Source: an uncultured Oscillospiraceae bacterium
GTDB taxonomy: Bacteria > Bacillota > Clostridia > Oscillospirales > Oscillospiraceae
Length of the DNA stretch: 64,000 bases
Assembly (NCBI GenBank): GCA_944385035.1
Contig: CALWVV010000001.1
Location: 124,001 to 188,000, forward strand
Reading direction: 5' to 3'
Below the pieces are notes generated by a model, which was given only the letters and a program-made list of their open reading frames with translations, had not been told where the DNA came from and searched no databases. Shown in pieces: positions 7,406 through 15,232 of the stretch. Within the stretch, counting starts at the first letter, position 1; the number at the start of each line of letters is the position of its first letter. The position numbers were made by a program, and so were the translations under genes.

Positions 7406-8263
7406 TTACTGGATCAGCATAGTGCCGATGCCCGCATCGGAGAGCAGCTCGATGAGGATGGAGTGCTCCACCCGGCCATCCAGAATGACGGCGGACTTTA
7501 CGCCCGAGCGCACCGCCTCCACACAGCAGTCCACCTTGGGGATCATGCCCCCGGTGATGACTCCCTCCCGCACCAGAGCGGGGACGGAGGAGAGCTGGAG
7601 CTCGGAAATGAGGGTATTCTCGTCCTTGGGGTCCCGGAGCAGCCCCCGCACATCGGTGAGGAGTACAAGCTTTTCTGCCCCCAGGGCCACAGCCAGCTTG
7701 GCCGCGGCGGTGTCGGCATTCACGTTGTAGGACACCTCTGCATCCATTCCCTGAGCCACCGTGGACACCACGGGGATGTAGCCGTTGGAGAGGGCATCGG
7801 TCACCGGGCGGGGGTCCACATGGCGGATCTCCCCCACCAAGCCGTACTTCTCATCCAGCTTCTTGGCCTGGAACAGCCCGCCGTCCATGCCGCACAGGCC
7901 CAGAGCCCGGCCGCCGGTGCGGTTCAGAGTGGCCACCAGGTCCTTGTTCACCTGTCCGCACAGCACCTGCTGGACGATCTCCATGGTCTCCTCGTCGGTG
8001 TAGCGCAGGCCGTCCACAAATTTGGACTCCTTACCCACCTTTTTCAGCATACCACTGATCTCAGGGCCGCCTCCATGTACCACCACTACCCGGATGCCCA
8101 CCAGGGACAGCAGGACGATGTCGGAAATGACGGCGTGGCGCAGCTCCTGGGAGATCATGGCGTTGCCGCCATACTTCACTACGATGGTTTTGCCGTAGAA
8201 TTTTTGGATATAGGGCAGCGCCTCGGCCAGTACCTGAGCGCGATCCACTTCGTTAAAAGACAT
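7406..8263 (-). CDS. argB: Acetylglutamate kinase
   Basis: Phosphorylates N-acetylglutamate; 285 residues of the amino acid kinase fold. VVKYGGNAM near the N-terminus, VVHGGGPEI and the nucleotide-site KLVLLTDVRG are visible. The ATG at 8263 (MSFNEVDR) is chosen because GGGAGAGAAG lies upstream; the ATG six codons earlier (8281) has no SD. In many bacteria with a cyclic (ArgJ) pathway this kinase is the arginine feedback target; that is inferred for this protein. It is separated from argJ by 209 bp holding a terminator-like hairpin. Confidence 0.94.
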   Translation of the reverse strand: MSFNEVDRAQVLAEALPYIQKFYGKTIVVKYGGNAMISQELRHAVISDIVLLSLVGIRVVVVHGGGPEISGMLKKVGKESKFVDGLRYTDEETMEIVQQVLCGQVNKDLVATLNRTGGRALGLCGMDGGLFQAKKLDEKYGLVGEIRHVDPRPVTDALSNGYIPVVSTVAQGMDAEVSYNVNADTAAAKLAVALGAEKLVLLTDVRGLLRDPKDENTLISELQLSSVPALVREGVITGGMIPKVDCCVEAVRSGVKSAVILDGRVEHSILIELLSDAGIGTMLIQ

Positions 8264-8330
8264 TGATCTTCTCTCCCTCATATTGGTGCTTTTCTAATTC
8301 GTCGCAGGCGAACTTTTAAATCGATTCAAA

Positions 8331-8347
8331 GGCGAATGCATTTCGCC
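8331..8347. repeat. Small palindrome (GGCGAATG-type) between argB and argJ
   Basis: GGCGAATG is followed by ATTTCGCC and then GCAGAA. A related arrangement, GGCGAATG ... CATTCGCC then TCGCAGAA, occurs between argH and argG at 12143-12178. Both are intergenic in the same operon. Confidence 0.45.
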
Positions 8348-8414
8348 GCAGAACACCCCGACCCGTGGCCAGGGCGGCCACGACCGCCTTTGCGGGCAAA
8401 GGCGAGGGGGCATC

Positions 8415-8441
8415 AAAAACGGTTTTGGCAAAACCGTTTTT
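8415..8441. terminator. Terminator-like hairpin inside the arg operon (argJ-argB gap)
   Basis: A perfect stem AAAAACGGTTTT / AAAACCGTTTTT with a 3-nt loop lies 32 bp after the argJ stop. In the direction of transcription it ends in a T run, so it could lower expression of argB-argD-argF relative to the genes upstream. Confidence 0.6.
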
Positions 8442-8472
8442 ATATTTAGGGGAAAGGGTCCCCCCCTGGACT

Positions 8473-9696
8473 TTAAGTGCGGTAATCCCCGTTGATCTTC
8501 ACGTAATCATAGGTGAGGTCACAGCCCCAGCACTCGGCGCTCTCCTCTCCCTCATGGAGGTCCACTGCGATGATGACCTCCTTCTGGGACAGGATCTCCT
8601 TAGCCTTATCCTCATCAAAGGTAAGTCCGTCCCCCTGCTTGCAAACCAAGATCTCCCCGGCGCAGGACTGGAAGGACACGTCCACATGCTCGGGCCGGAA
8701 GGGCGCCTTGGAATAACCCATGGCACACAGCACCCGTCCCCAGTTGGCATCGGCACCGAACATAGCTGCTTTCACCAGGGAAGAGCCCACCACCGCCTTA
8801 GCAAGGCGCTCGGCGCTCTCCTCGCTGCGGGCGCCAATCATCTTGCAGGTGACCAGCTTGCTGGCTCCCTCGCCGTCTCCGGCGATGGCACGGGACAGGT
8901 AGCGGCACACATATTCCAGCGCCTGCTGGAAGGTCCCATAGTTTTCGTCCTTCCACTCGATAAGGGCATTGCCCGCCATGCCATTGGCCAACACCACACA
9001 GGTGTCGTTGGTGGAAGTGTCCCCATCCACGGTGACCCGGTTGAAGGTCCGGCCCACCACCTCGTGGAGAGCTTCAGAGACCATCTCGTGAGTGATGGCG
9101 CAGTCGGTGGTGATAAAGGCCAGCATGGTGCCCATGTTGGGGTGGATCATGCCAGAGCCCTTGGCGATGGCCCCGATCTTGACCTCCTTGTCCCCCAGAG
9201 CAAAGGAGACGGCGATCTCCTTTTTCACCGTGTCGGTAGTCATAATGGCGTTGGCCGCGGCGTCGGAGCCGTCGGCACTGAGGGCAGCGGCAGCCTTGGG
9301 CATGCCAGCCTGGATGGCGGAGATGTTGATGGTCTGGCCAATGACGCCGGTAGAGGCCACTACAAAGTCCTCAGGCTCATGGCCGGTGGCCTGGGCGGCA
9401 GAAACACACATAGCCTCAGCATTCTCGTGGCTCATGGGGCAGCAGGCGTTGGCGTTGCCGCTGTTGGCCACCACGCCCCAGGCCACGCCGTTTTCCAGGT
9501 GGTCCATGGTCACATAGATGGGGGCGGCCTTCACCCGGTTGAGGGTGTAGGTGGCAGCGGCGGTACACTCTTTCTCCGAAAGAATGAGGGCCAGATCGTT
9601 TTTATCCGGGCTGCTGCTGGCCTTGACGCCGCAGTGGACGCCGCCGGCCCGGAAGCCCTGGGCGGCACACACGCCGCCGGAAATCTCTTTCAACAT
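8473..9696 (-). CDS. argJ: Bifunctional ornithine acetyltransferase / N-acetylglutamate synthase
   Basis: Transfers acetyl from N-acetylornithine to glutamate, recycling acetyl groups; 407 residues. It belongs to the self-cleaving Ntn-type ArgJ family. The cleavage region reads GMIHPNMGTMLAF, with Gly before the nucleophilic Thr where I remember Ala as usual. DGDTSTNDTCVVLANG and the C-terminal NGDYRT ending are typical. The ATG at 9696 is preferred over a GTG three codons upstream because AAGGTGA precedes it at 5 nt. It follows argC by 42 bp. Confidence 0.94.
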   Translation of the reverse strand: MLKEISGGVCAAQGFRAGGVHCGVKASSSPDKNDLALILSEKECTAAATYTLNRVKAAPIYVTMDHLENGVAWGVVANSGNANACCPMSHENAEAMCVSAAQATGHEPEDFVVASTGVIGQTINISAIQAGMPKAAAALSADGSDAAANAIMTTDTVKKEIAVSFALGDKEVKIGAIAKGSGMIHPNMGTMLAFITTDCAITHEMVSEALHEVVGRTFNRVTVDGDTSTNDTCVVLANGMAGNALIEWKDENYGTFQQALEYVCRYLSRAIAGDGEGASKLVTCKMIGARSEESAERLAKAVVGSSLVKAAMFGADANWGRVLCAMGYSKAPFRPEHVDVSFQSCAGEILVCKQGDGLTFDEDKAKEILSQKEVIIAVDLHEGEESAECWGCDLTYDYVKINGDYRT

Positions 9697-9738
9697 GATA
9701 CTCACCTTTTCATTCCAAATTATTGGGCACGGCCCACG

Positions 9739-10683
9739 TTAGTCCACGTTCAGTCCCGCAGTCTCCTCAAAACCCAGCATCAGGTTCATGTTTTGAACGG
9801 CCGCGCCGCTGGCCCCCTTGCCCAGGTTGTCAAACTGGGCGCTGAGCAGGGTCTGGTCCCCGCTGCCAGAGACGGTGATCTCCAAAAAGTCCTTGCCCGC
9901 CAGCTCATTGGTATAGAGCCGGGGGCCGTTTCCGCCAAACTCCGCCACCCGAACCAGCTTTTGATCCTGGTAGTAATTGCACAGCAGGTCCCGGATATCC
10001 AAGGCGCTGGGGTTTCCCTTCAAAAGGCTGTTCTGGAGCATAACACTGGTGGTCATTCCCTTGTAGATATCTCCCAGCACCGGCAGGAAATTCGGCGGAA
10101 AAGCCAGGCCGGCCACTGTCTGCATTTCCGGCAGGTGCTTATGCTGAAGGCCCAGTGCGTAAGGGGCCGGGGAAGCCAGCCGGGGGTCCCGGTCAGGGGC
10201 CTCATACTCGGCAATAAGCTTCTTTCCTCCCCCGGAATATCCCGTCAGGGAATAGCAGGCCAGGGGGTAGTCTTTGGGCAGGATATCCAGATTCACCAGG
10301 GGGGCCACAGTGGACAAAAAGCCTGTGGCATGGCAGCCGGGATTGGCCACCCGCCCGGCAAATTTGATCCGCTGGCGCTGTCCGGGCAGCAGCTCGGCAA
10401 AGCCGTAAACCCAGCCTGGGGCGGTACGGTGGGCAGTAGAAGCGTCAATGACCTTGGTTTTGGGGTTCTCAATGAGGGACACCGCCTCCACAGCGGCAGC
10501 ATCGGGCAGACACAGGAACACCAGGTCGGCGGCATTGAGGAACTTCTTCCGCTCCTGGGTGTCCTTCCGCTTGTCCTCGTCAATGAGCAGCAGCTCAATA
10601 TCCTCCCGGCCTCCCAGCCGCTCATAGATCTGCAGGCCGGTGGTGCCCTCCTTACCGTCGATATATACCTTGGGTTTATTCAT
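9739..10683 (-). CDS. argC: N-acetyl-gamma-glutamyl-phosphate reductase, short (type 2) form
   Basis: NADPH-dependent reductase of the arginine pathway; 314 residues. This is the shorter ArgC subfamily, beginning KVYIDGKEGTTGLQIYERL rather than with the longer Rossmann start of type 1. The active-site Cys lies in ANPGCHATGF. ATG at 10683 is chosen; a GTG three codons upstream is possible. It sits between argH (53 bp upstream) and argJ, in line with a single transcription unit. Confidence 0.93.
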   Translation of the reverse strand: MNKPKVYIDGKEGTTGLQIYERLGGREDIELLLIDEDKRKDTQERKKFLNAADLVFLCLPDAAAVEAVSLIENPKTKVIDASTAHRTAPGWVYGFAELLPGQRQRIKFAGRVANPGCHATGFLSTVAPLVNLDILPKDYPLACYSLTGYSGGGKKLIAEYEAPDRDPRLASPAPYALGLQHKHLPEMQTVAGLAFPPNFLPVLGDIYKGMTTSVMLQNSLLKGNPSALDIRDLLCNYYQDQKLVRVAEFGGNGPRLYTNELAGKDFLEITVSGSGDQTLLSAQFDNLGKGASGAAVQNMNLMLGFEETAGLNVD

Positions 10684-10736
10684 GCGTTCCACTCTTTTCT
10701 TTGAGATTGCGTTCGGGGTTTGGAACTATTTTATCA

Positions 10737-12116
10737 TCAAGCTCTGGAATTGACAAACTCCTCTATAAGAGCAATCTGTTTTTCCACAGACTCCTTGCTG
10801 GGACCGCCATAGACCTTGCGCTCATTGACGCAGGTTTTCAGGGCCAGGGCCTCGTACACATCCTCATCAAAGAGGGAGGAAATGGCCCGGAAGTCCTTCA
10901 GAGCCAGGGTGTCCAGGGTATCCCCGGTCTTAATGCACATATTGACCAGCCGGCCTACGATCATATAGGCCTCCCGGAAGGGCAGCCCCTTCTTGGTCAG
11001 GTAATCCGCGCAGTCGGTGGCGTTAATAAATCCGCCGGAAGCAGCCTTGGCCATATTCTTGGGCCGGACCGTGAGGGTGTCCAGCATAGCCCCGAACACA
11101 GGCAGACACAGCTCCACCGTGTCGATGGCATCAAAGAGGGCCTCCTTATCCTCCTGCATGTCCTTGTTATAGGCCAGGGGCAGGGACTTCATCACCGTCA
11201 GCAGGGTGACCAGGGAGCCGTACACCCGGCCAGTCTTGCCCCGGACCAGCTCGGCCACATCGGGATTCTTCTTCTGGGGCATGATGGAGGAGCCGGTGGA
11301 ATAGGCATCGTCCAGGTCCACATATTTAAATTCCCAGGAGCACCACAGCACGATCTCCTCAGAGAACCGGGACAGGTGCATCATGAGAATGGACAGACAG
11401 CTGAGCAGCTCGATGGCGTAATCCCGGTCAGAGACGGAGTCCATGGAGTTATCGGTGGGCTTTTGAAAGCCCAGGGCCTGGGCGGTAGCGAACCGGTCCA
11501 GGGGATAGGTGGAGGCGGCCAGGGCGCCGGCGCCCAGGGGGCACTCGTCCAGCCGCTCCAGGCAGTCCTCCAGGCGGGTCACGTCCCGCTTGAACATATT
11601 GGCGTAGGCCATCATGTAGTGGGCGAAGGTGGTGGGCTGAGCCCGCTGGAGGTGGGTGTAGCCGGGCATGACGGTATCCAGGTTTGCCTTGGCCTTCTTG
11701 ATGAGCACCTGCTCCAGGTCCAGCACCTGCTTGATGATGACGGGGATCTCCTCCTTCACATAGAGTCGGGTATCCACAGCTACCTGGTCATTCCGGCTAC
11801 GGCCGGTGTGCAGGCGCTTGCCCGCATCCCCAATGCGCTGAGTGAGCAGGGCCTCAATATTCATATGGATATCCTCGTTATCCAGGGAGAACTCCACCTT
11901 GTCATCCTCAATGTCGGCCAGAATGGCCTTCAGACCCTCGATAATTTTTTCGGCCTCATGCTCCTCGATGATCCCCTGCTTCCCCAGCATAGCCGCGTGG
12001 GCAATGGATCCGGCGATATCCTGCTTATAAAGTCGGGCGTCAAAGCCGATGGAGGAGTTAAAGTCATTTACCAGGGTATTGGTCTCCTTTTGAAACCGTC
12101 CAGCCCATAATTTCAT
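10737..12116 (-). CDS. argH: Argininosuccinate lyase
   Basis: Cleaves argininosuccinate to arginine and fumarate; 459 residues. Begins KLWAGRF, with HTGRSRNDQVA and the fumarase/aspartase signature GSSIMPQKKNP. The catalytic His is in TPLxxxxHTHLQRAQP-type form, seen as PGYTHLQRAQPTTF. AAAGGAG precedes the ATG. It follows argG by 96 bp containing a palindromic repeat. Confidence 0.96.
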   Translation of the reverse strand: MKLWAGRFQKETNTLVNDFNSSIGFDARLYKQDIAGSIAHAAMLGKQGIIEEHEAEKIIEGLKAILADIEDDKVEFSLDNEDIHMNIEALLTQRIGDAGKRLHTGRSRNDQVAVDTRLYVKEEIPVIIKQVLDLEQVLIKKAKANLDTVMPGYTHLQRAQPTTFAHYMMAYANMFKRDVTRLEDCLERLDECPLGAGALAASTYPLDRFATAQALGFQKPTDNSMDSVSDRDYAIELLSCLSILMMHLSRFSEEIVLWCSWEFKYVDLDDAYSTGSSIMPQKKNPDVAELVRGKTGRVYGSLVTLLTVMKSLPLAYNKDMQEDKEALFDAIDTVELCLPVFGAMLDTLTVRPKNMAKAASGGFINATDCADYLTKKGLPFREAYMIVGRLVNMCIKTGDTLDTLALKDFRAISSLFDEDVYEALALKTCVNERKVYGGPSKESVEKQIALIEEFVNSRA

Positions 12117-12142
12117 AGTGTCCGCTCCTTTAATATGCGAAG

Positions 12143-12200
12143 GGCGAATGACCTGGGGCCATTCGCCTCGCAGAATTTCCGCTTGGTGGAAATGAATCGT
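12143..12200. repeat. Paired palindromes in the argH-argG gap
   Basis: GGCGAATG (12143-12150) pairs with CATTCGCC (12160-12167), followed by TCGCAGAA and a second hairpin TTTCCGC/GGTGGAAA. The first palindrome resembles the one at 8331. These could be REP-like elements or mRNA processing hairpins. Confidence 0.45.
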
Positions 12201-12212
12201 TCCTTTTTAGGA

Positions 12213-13427
12213 TTAAAGCTTGCCCTGCTCTCTAAGCGCCTGGACCTTGTCTGGCAGGCCCCAGAGGTTGATGAAGCCCTGGGAATCCTTCTGGTCATAG
12301 TCGCTCTCCTCAAAGGTCACCAGGTTCTCAGAGTACAGGGTGCAGGGAGAGGTGACGGAGGAGGTGATGATGTTGCCCTTGTAGAGCTTGAGCTTCACGG
12401 TGCCGGTGACATACTTCTGGGTGTCCACGGCGAAGGCCTGGAGGGCCTCCCGCAGGGGGGTAAACCACTTGCCGTTGTAGACCAGGTCGGCAAAGTCCAC
12501 CGCCAGCTTCTGCTTCATGTGCTTGGTATCCTTGTCGATGGTGATCATCTCCAGCACCTCATGGGCCCGGTAGAGGATGGTGCCGCCGGGAGTCTCGTAG
12601 ACGCCCCGGTCCTTCATGCCAACCAGCCGGTTCTCCACGATGTCCAGAAGGCCGATGCCGTTGGCGCCGCCCAGTTCATTGAGCTTGCGGATGATGTCGC
12701 TGGCCTTCATCTTCTCGCCGTCAATGGCCACGGGCCAGCCCTTCTCAAAGTCCAAGGTCACATAGGTGGCCTTATCAGGGGCCATGGCGGGGGACACGCC
12801 CATCTCCAAAAAGCCGGGCTTGTCATACTGGGGCTCGTTGGCGGGGTCCTCCAGATCCAGACCCTCATGGCTCAGGTGCCACAGGTTCTTGTCCTTGGAG
12901 TAGTTGGTCTCCCGTGAGATCTTCAGAGGCACGTTGTGAGCCTCAGCGTAGTCGATCTCCTCGTCCCGGCCCTTGATATCCCACTCACGCCAGGGGGCAA
13001 TGATCTTCATCTCAGGGGCAAAGCGCTTGATGGCCAGCTCGAACCGGACCTGGTCGTTGCCCTTGCCGGTGCAGCCGTGGCAGATGGCGTCGGCGCCCTC
13101 GGCCTTGGCGATCTCCACCAGGCGCTTGGCAATGATGGGCCGGGCAAAGGCGGTGCCCAGCAGGTAGTCCTCGTACTTGGCCCCCATCATCATCGAGGGG
13201 ATGATGACCTCGTCCACCATCTCATCGGTGAGGTCCTCCACATAGAGCTTGGAAGCGCCGGTCTTGATGGCCTTTTCTTCCAGGCCATCCAGCTCGGTGC
13301 CCTGGCCCACATCGCCGGAGACGGCGATGATCTCGGGATCGTCATAGTTTTCCTTCAGCCAGGGGATGATGATGGAAGTATCCAAACCGCCGGAATAGGC
13401 CAGCACAACTTTTTTTACCTGAGACAT
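12213..13427 (-). CDS. argG: Argininosuccinate synthase
   Basis: Joins citrulline and aspartate using ATP; 404 residues. Begins [19 protein letters not shown] with the P-loop SGGLDTS, then [13 protein letters not shown] and [15 protein letters not shown]. The start is set by GGAGGG 8-10 nt upstream of this ATG; a longer frame reaching 13526 has no SD and covers the promoter. It is the first gene of the seven-gene arg operon. Confidence 0.96.
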   Translation of the reverse strand: MSQVKKVVLAYSGGLDTSIIIPWLKENYDDPEIIAVSGDVGQGTELDGLEEKAIKTGASKLYVEDLTDEMVDEVIIPSMMMGAKYEDYLLGTAFARPIIAKRLVEIAKAEGADAICHGCTGKGNDQVRFELAIKRFAPEMKIIAPWREWDIKGRDEEIDYAEAHNVPLKISRETNYSKDKNLWHLSHEGLDLEDPANEPQYDKPGFLEMGVSPAMAPDKATYVTLDFEKGWPVAIDGEKMKASDIIRKLNELGGANGIGLLDIVENRLVGMKDRGVYETPGGTILYRAHEVLEMITIDKDTKHMKQKLAVDFADLVYNGKWFTPLREALQAFAVDTQKYVTGTVKLKLYKGNIITSSVTSPCTLYSENLVTFEESDYDQKDSQGFINLWGLPDKVQALREQGKL

Positions 13428-13516
13428 AGTACATTCCCTCCAAAATCCAGCACGGTGCTCCTCTCTTCTGCTCCCGCAGGCCCGCGCCCGGGCGCCGTGC
13501 TTTGTTCGATGGGAAC

Positions 13517-13545
13517 AGTCTACCACGCCCAGGTCGGAAATGCAA
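13517..13545 (-). promoter_or_regulatory. SigA-type promoter of the arg operon
   Basis: On the minus strand TTGCAT (13540-13545), 17-bp spacer, TAGACT (13517-13522). The leader to argG is about 80 nt and contains a GC-rich inverted segment (GCACGGCGCCCGGGC...). ArgR-like sites lie immediately upstream. Confidence 0.6.
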
Positions 13546-13555
13546 GAGGTTTATT

Positions 13556-13643
13556 TGCATGATTATTCAAATTACCCCAATTCATTTCCGTGTATATTCA
13601 ACAAAAACGAATATTCTATGGTATATTCCGGTTGAATATTCAT
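13556..13643. promoter_or_regulatory. argG: Cluster of ArgR/AhrC-like sites upstream of argG
   Basis: Compared with the ARG box TGAAT-N4-ATTCA, TGCATGATTATTCA (13556-13569) fits with one mismatch. Further half-sites follow: TATATTCA (13593-13600), GAATATTC (13609-13616), TATATTCC (13622-13629) and TGAATATTCA (13633-13642). The AT-rich cluster stands out from GC-rich surroundings and lies next to the arg promoter. No argR gene is in the window. Arginine-dependent repression is an inference. Confidence 0.55.
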
Positions 13644-13659
13644 TTTTACGCATACAGGC

Positions 13660-13692
13660 AAAAGAAGCCGCCCCGGTATCATCCGGGGCGGC
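13660..13692 (-). terminator. Terminator of the phosphoribosyltransferase-like gene
   Basis: GCCGCCCCGG pairs perfectly with CCGGGGCGGC across a 6-nt loop; on the minus strand TTCTTTTG follows. It insulates the arg operon promoter from the gene upstream. Confidence 0.8.
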
Positions 13693-13710
13693 GAAGAACC
13701 TTTCCAGTAA

Positions 13711-14346
13711 TTATAGCTGTGAGAAACCGTAGCTGTTGGCCAGGGCGTCAATTCTCTGGCCTTTTTGGCACATGGGGCACTGCTTGGGCTGGTAGCTGGC
13801 ATAGCCGGGAATATCCGCAGGAGTGAAGAGACTGTACACCGGGATATCTCCCACCTGTTCCAGCATGGTAAAGATGGCGGCAATCCCCTGGACCTGGCCG
13901 CCGTAATATTGTACGCACTCCAGGCTGCGGGCCACCGTTTTGCCGGAATTGACCGTAGAGATGAGGATCAGCACGTTTTTCCCCGAGACCATTGGGGCCA
14001 GGTTGTCCCGGAAAATCAATTGGCCGTTGGAGTCATACTCCGGGGTAATCACGTTGATGTTCTTGTCCTGGTTAACGCTGAACCGGTCTCCCTTAGCCAG
14101 GTGGCGGGCCAAAAACGCCCCGATGACTTCGCTTCCGTCCAAACAGACAATGGTATCCACACCCTTCTCATAGGCATACCGCTGGGACAGCCACATGGCC
14201 GCTTCCCGCGCCATGGTGTGCTCGTGCTTCATGCGGGTAATGTCAATGTAGTGGGTGTTGTGGGAATGACGGGTGGCGAAGTGCCCATCATAGACGGTCA
14301 CCTCCATTTTGGGGTTATTGGGATGGCGGATGTGCAGTGCGTTCAT
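13711..14346 (-). CDS. Phosphoribosyltransferase-like protein with degenerate PRPP motif
   Basis: A 211-residue protein resembling orotate phosphoribosyltransferases (LDGSEVIGAFLARHLA, central sheet, and a hydrophobic strand where the PRPP loop should be). The motif at 125-137 reads VLILISTVNSGKT. The acidic pair that normally follows the hydrophobic strand is replaced by Ser-Thr. Near the C-terminus a CPMC pair (Cys190, Cys193) is followed by QKGQRIDALANSYG. The true reaction is unknown; binding rather than catalysis is possible. The ATG at 14346 has a perfect AGGAGG site. Own promoter and terminator: a single-gene unit. Confidence 0.7.
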   Translation of the reverse strand: MNALHIRHPNNPKMEVTVYDGHFATRHSHNTHYIDITRMKHEHTMAREAAMWLSQRYAYEKGVDTIVCLDGSEVIGAFLARHLAKGDRFSVNQDKNINVITPEYDSNGQLIFRDNLAPMVSGKNVLILISTVNSGKTVARSLECVQYYGGQVQGIAAIFTMLEQVGDIPVYSLFTPADIPGYASYQPKQCPMCQKGQRIDALANSYGFSQL

Positions 14347-14384
14347 GGTCAGACCTCCTGTCATTTAAAATATTGTTTTTGGAT

Positions 14385-14413
14385 ATTATAACATACTTAG
14401 TAATAAATAACAA
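14385..14413 (-). promoter_or_regulatory. SigA-type promoter of the phosphoribosyltransferase-like gene
   Basis: On the minus strand TTGTTA (14408-14413), 17-bp spacer, perfect TATAAT (14385-14390), in a strongly AT-rich setting. Confidence 0.75.
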
Positions 14414-14463
14414 TCATTGGTAAAAATTCTTTTCTTTCTTTGTTTATTTTTTCACATTCTTTC

Positions 14464-14505
14464 CAAAAAACACCCCGGCTTTCTCTCTGTGAGAAGCCGG
14501 GGTGT
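14464..14505 (-). terminator. Terminator of the DUF4358 lipoprotein gene
   Basis: ACACCCCGGCTT pairs perfectly with AAGCCGGGGTGT; on the minus strand TTTTTT follows the stem. Confidence 0.9.
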
Positions 14506-14523
14506 CTGTATCAGCGGTCTGTC

Positions 14524-15045
14524 TCAGTCAGCCAGGATGGCGGCAGAGATGGCGTCAAAGACCGTGTCCTGGTCCTCACACATAACCATCAGGATGGTGC
14601 CATCCTCTAAAGTCTCCAGTTTGGCACTGTTGGCCACCTCATACTGGTCAGCCAGGTACTGCTCGAAGCTGGCCTTCTGGGCATCAATATAGCTCTGGAG
14701 GGCATTGGTCACCGTCTCAGACTTCCCCTCGGCGGGCATAACTGCGGCAATGCCGTAGGCCTGCACGTTCATCACAGAGGAACTCACCGCAAAGGCCTTC
14801 ATGTCCTCCACCAGCAGCCCCAGGTTCTCCAGAATAATGGCGGACATATCATCCTCCTTTACCTCAGTAAATACAGGGTTATACTCCACCATCTCTCCGC
14901 CGTTGTCGGTGATAGCGGAGGAATAGAGCTCCGTGAGCTCCTCGGGGGTCTTGTCGGAATTGGCAGAACCGGACTTGCCGGAGCAGCCGGCCAGAGCGGT
15001 TACCGTGAGGGCCAGAGCAAGGGCAAGCGTCAAAATCTTTTTCAT
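14524..15045 (-). CDS. DUF4358 lipoprotein
   Basis: A 173-residue secreted lipoprotein of the DUF4358 family. Signal peptide MKKILTLALALALTV with lipobox LAGC (Cys21), a Ser/Gly/Asn linker, then a compact domain with EVKEDDMSAIILENLG and a conserved AYGIAAVMPAEG stretch. The function is unknown. It sits alone, between a single-gene unit and the phosphate operon. Confidence 0.85.
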   Translation of the reverse strand: MKKILTLALALALTVTALAGCSGKSGSANSDKTPEELTELYSSAITDNGGEMVEYNPVFTEVKEDDMSAIILENLGLLVEDMKAFAVSSSVMNVQAYGIAAVMPAEGKSETVTNALQSYIDAQKASFEQYLADQYEVANSAKLETLEDGTILMVMCEDQDTVFDAISAAILAD

Positions 15046-15188
15046 AGGTTAAATTCTCCTTTTCTCGTGGGGGAAACTCCCCCTGGTTTTTTGCTTCCGA
15101 GTGGTTGGACGGCAGTTTCTCAAAAAAGTTCCCACCGGATCAAAAATTTATGGTTCCCTCTTTTCCCACGGTTCAAACCGCCACCGCA

Positions 15189-15218
15189 GCAAAAGAGGCC
15201 GGTCACAGGACCGGCCTC
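15189..15218 (-). terminator. Terminator of the pst-pho operon
   Basis: GAGGCCGGTC pairs perfectly with GACCGGCCTC across ACAG; TTTTGC follows on the minus strand, 15 bp after the phoR stop. About 110 bp further on, GGGGGAAACTCCCCC forms a second small hairpin. Confidence 0.8.
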
Positions 15219-15232
15219 ATGGGTACAGGATC

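Noticed and set aside
8365-10704. 779-codon plus-strand open frame over argJ and argC
   Set aside because: Antisense to two certain arg genes; composition rich in His, Gly and Val; no family resemblance.
13428-13526. N-terminal extension of ArgG
   Set aside because: It covers the promoter and leader and has no SD; the ATG at 13427 has GGAGGG and the family start.
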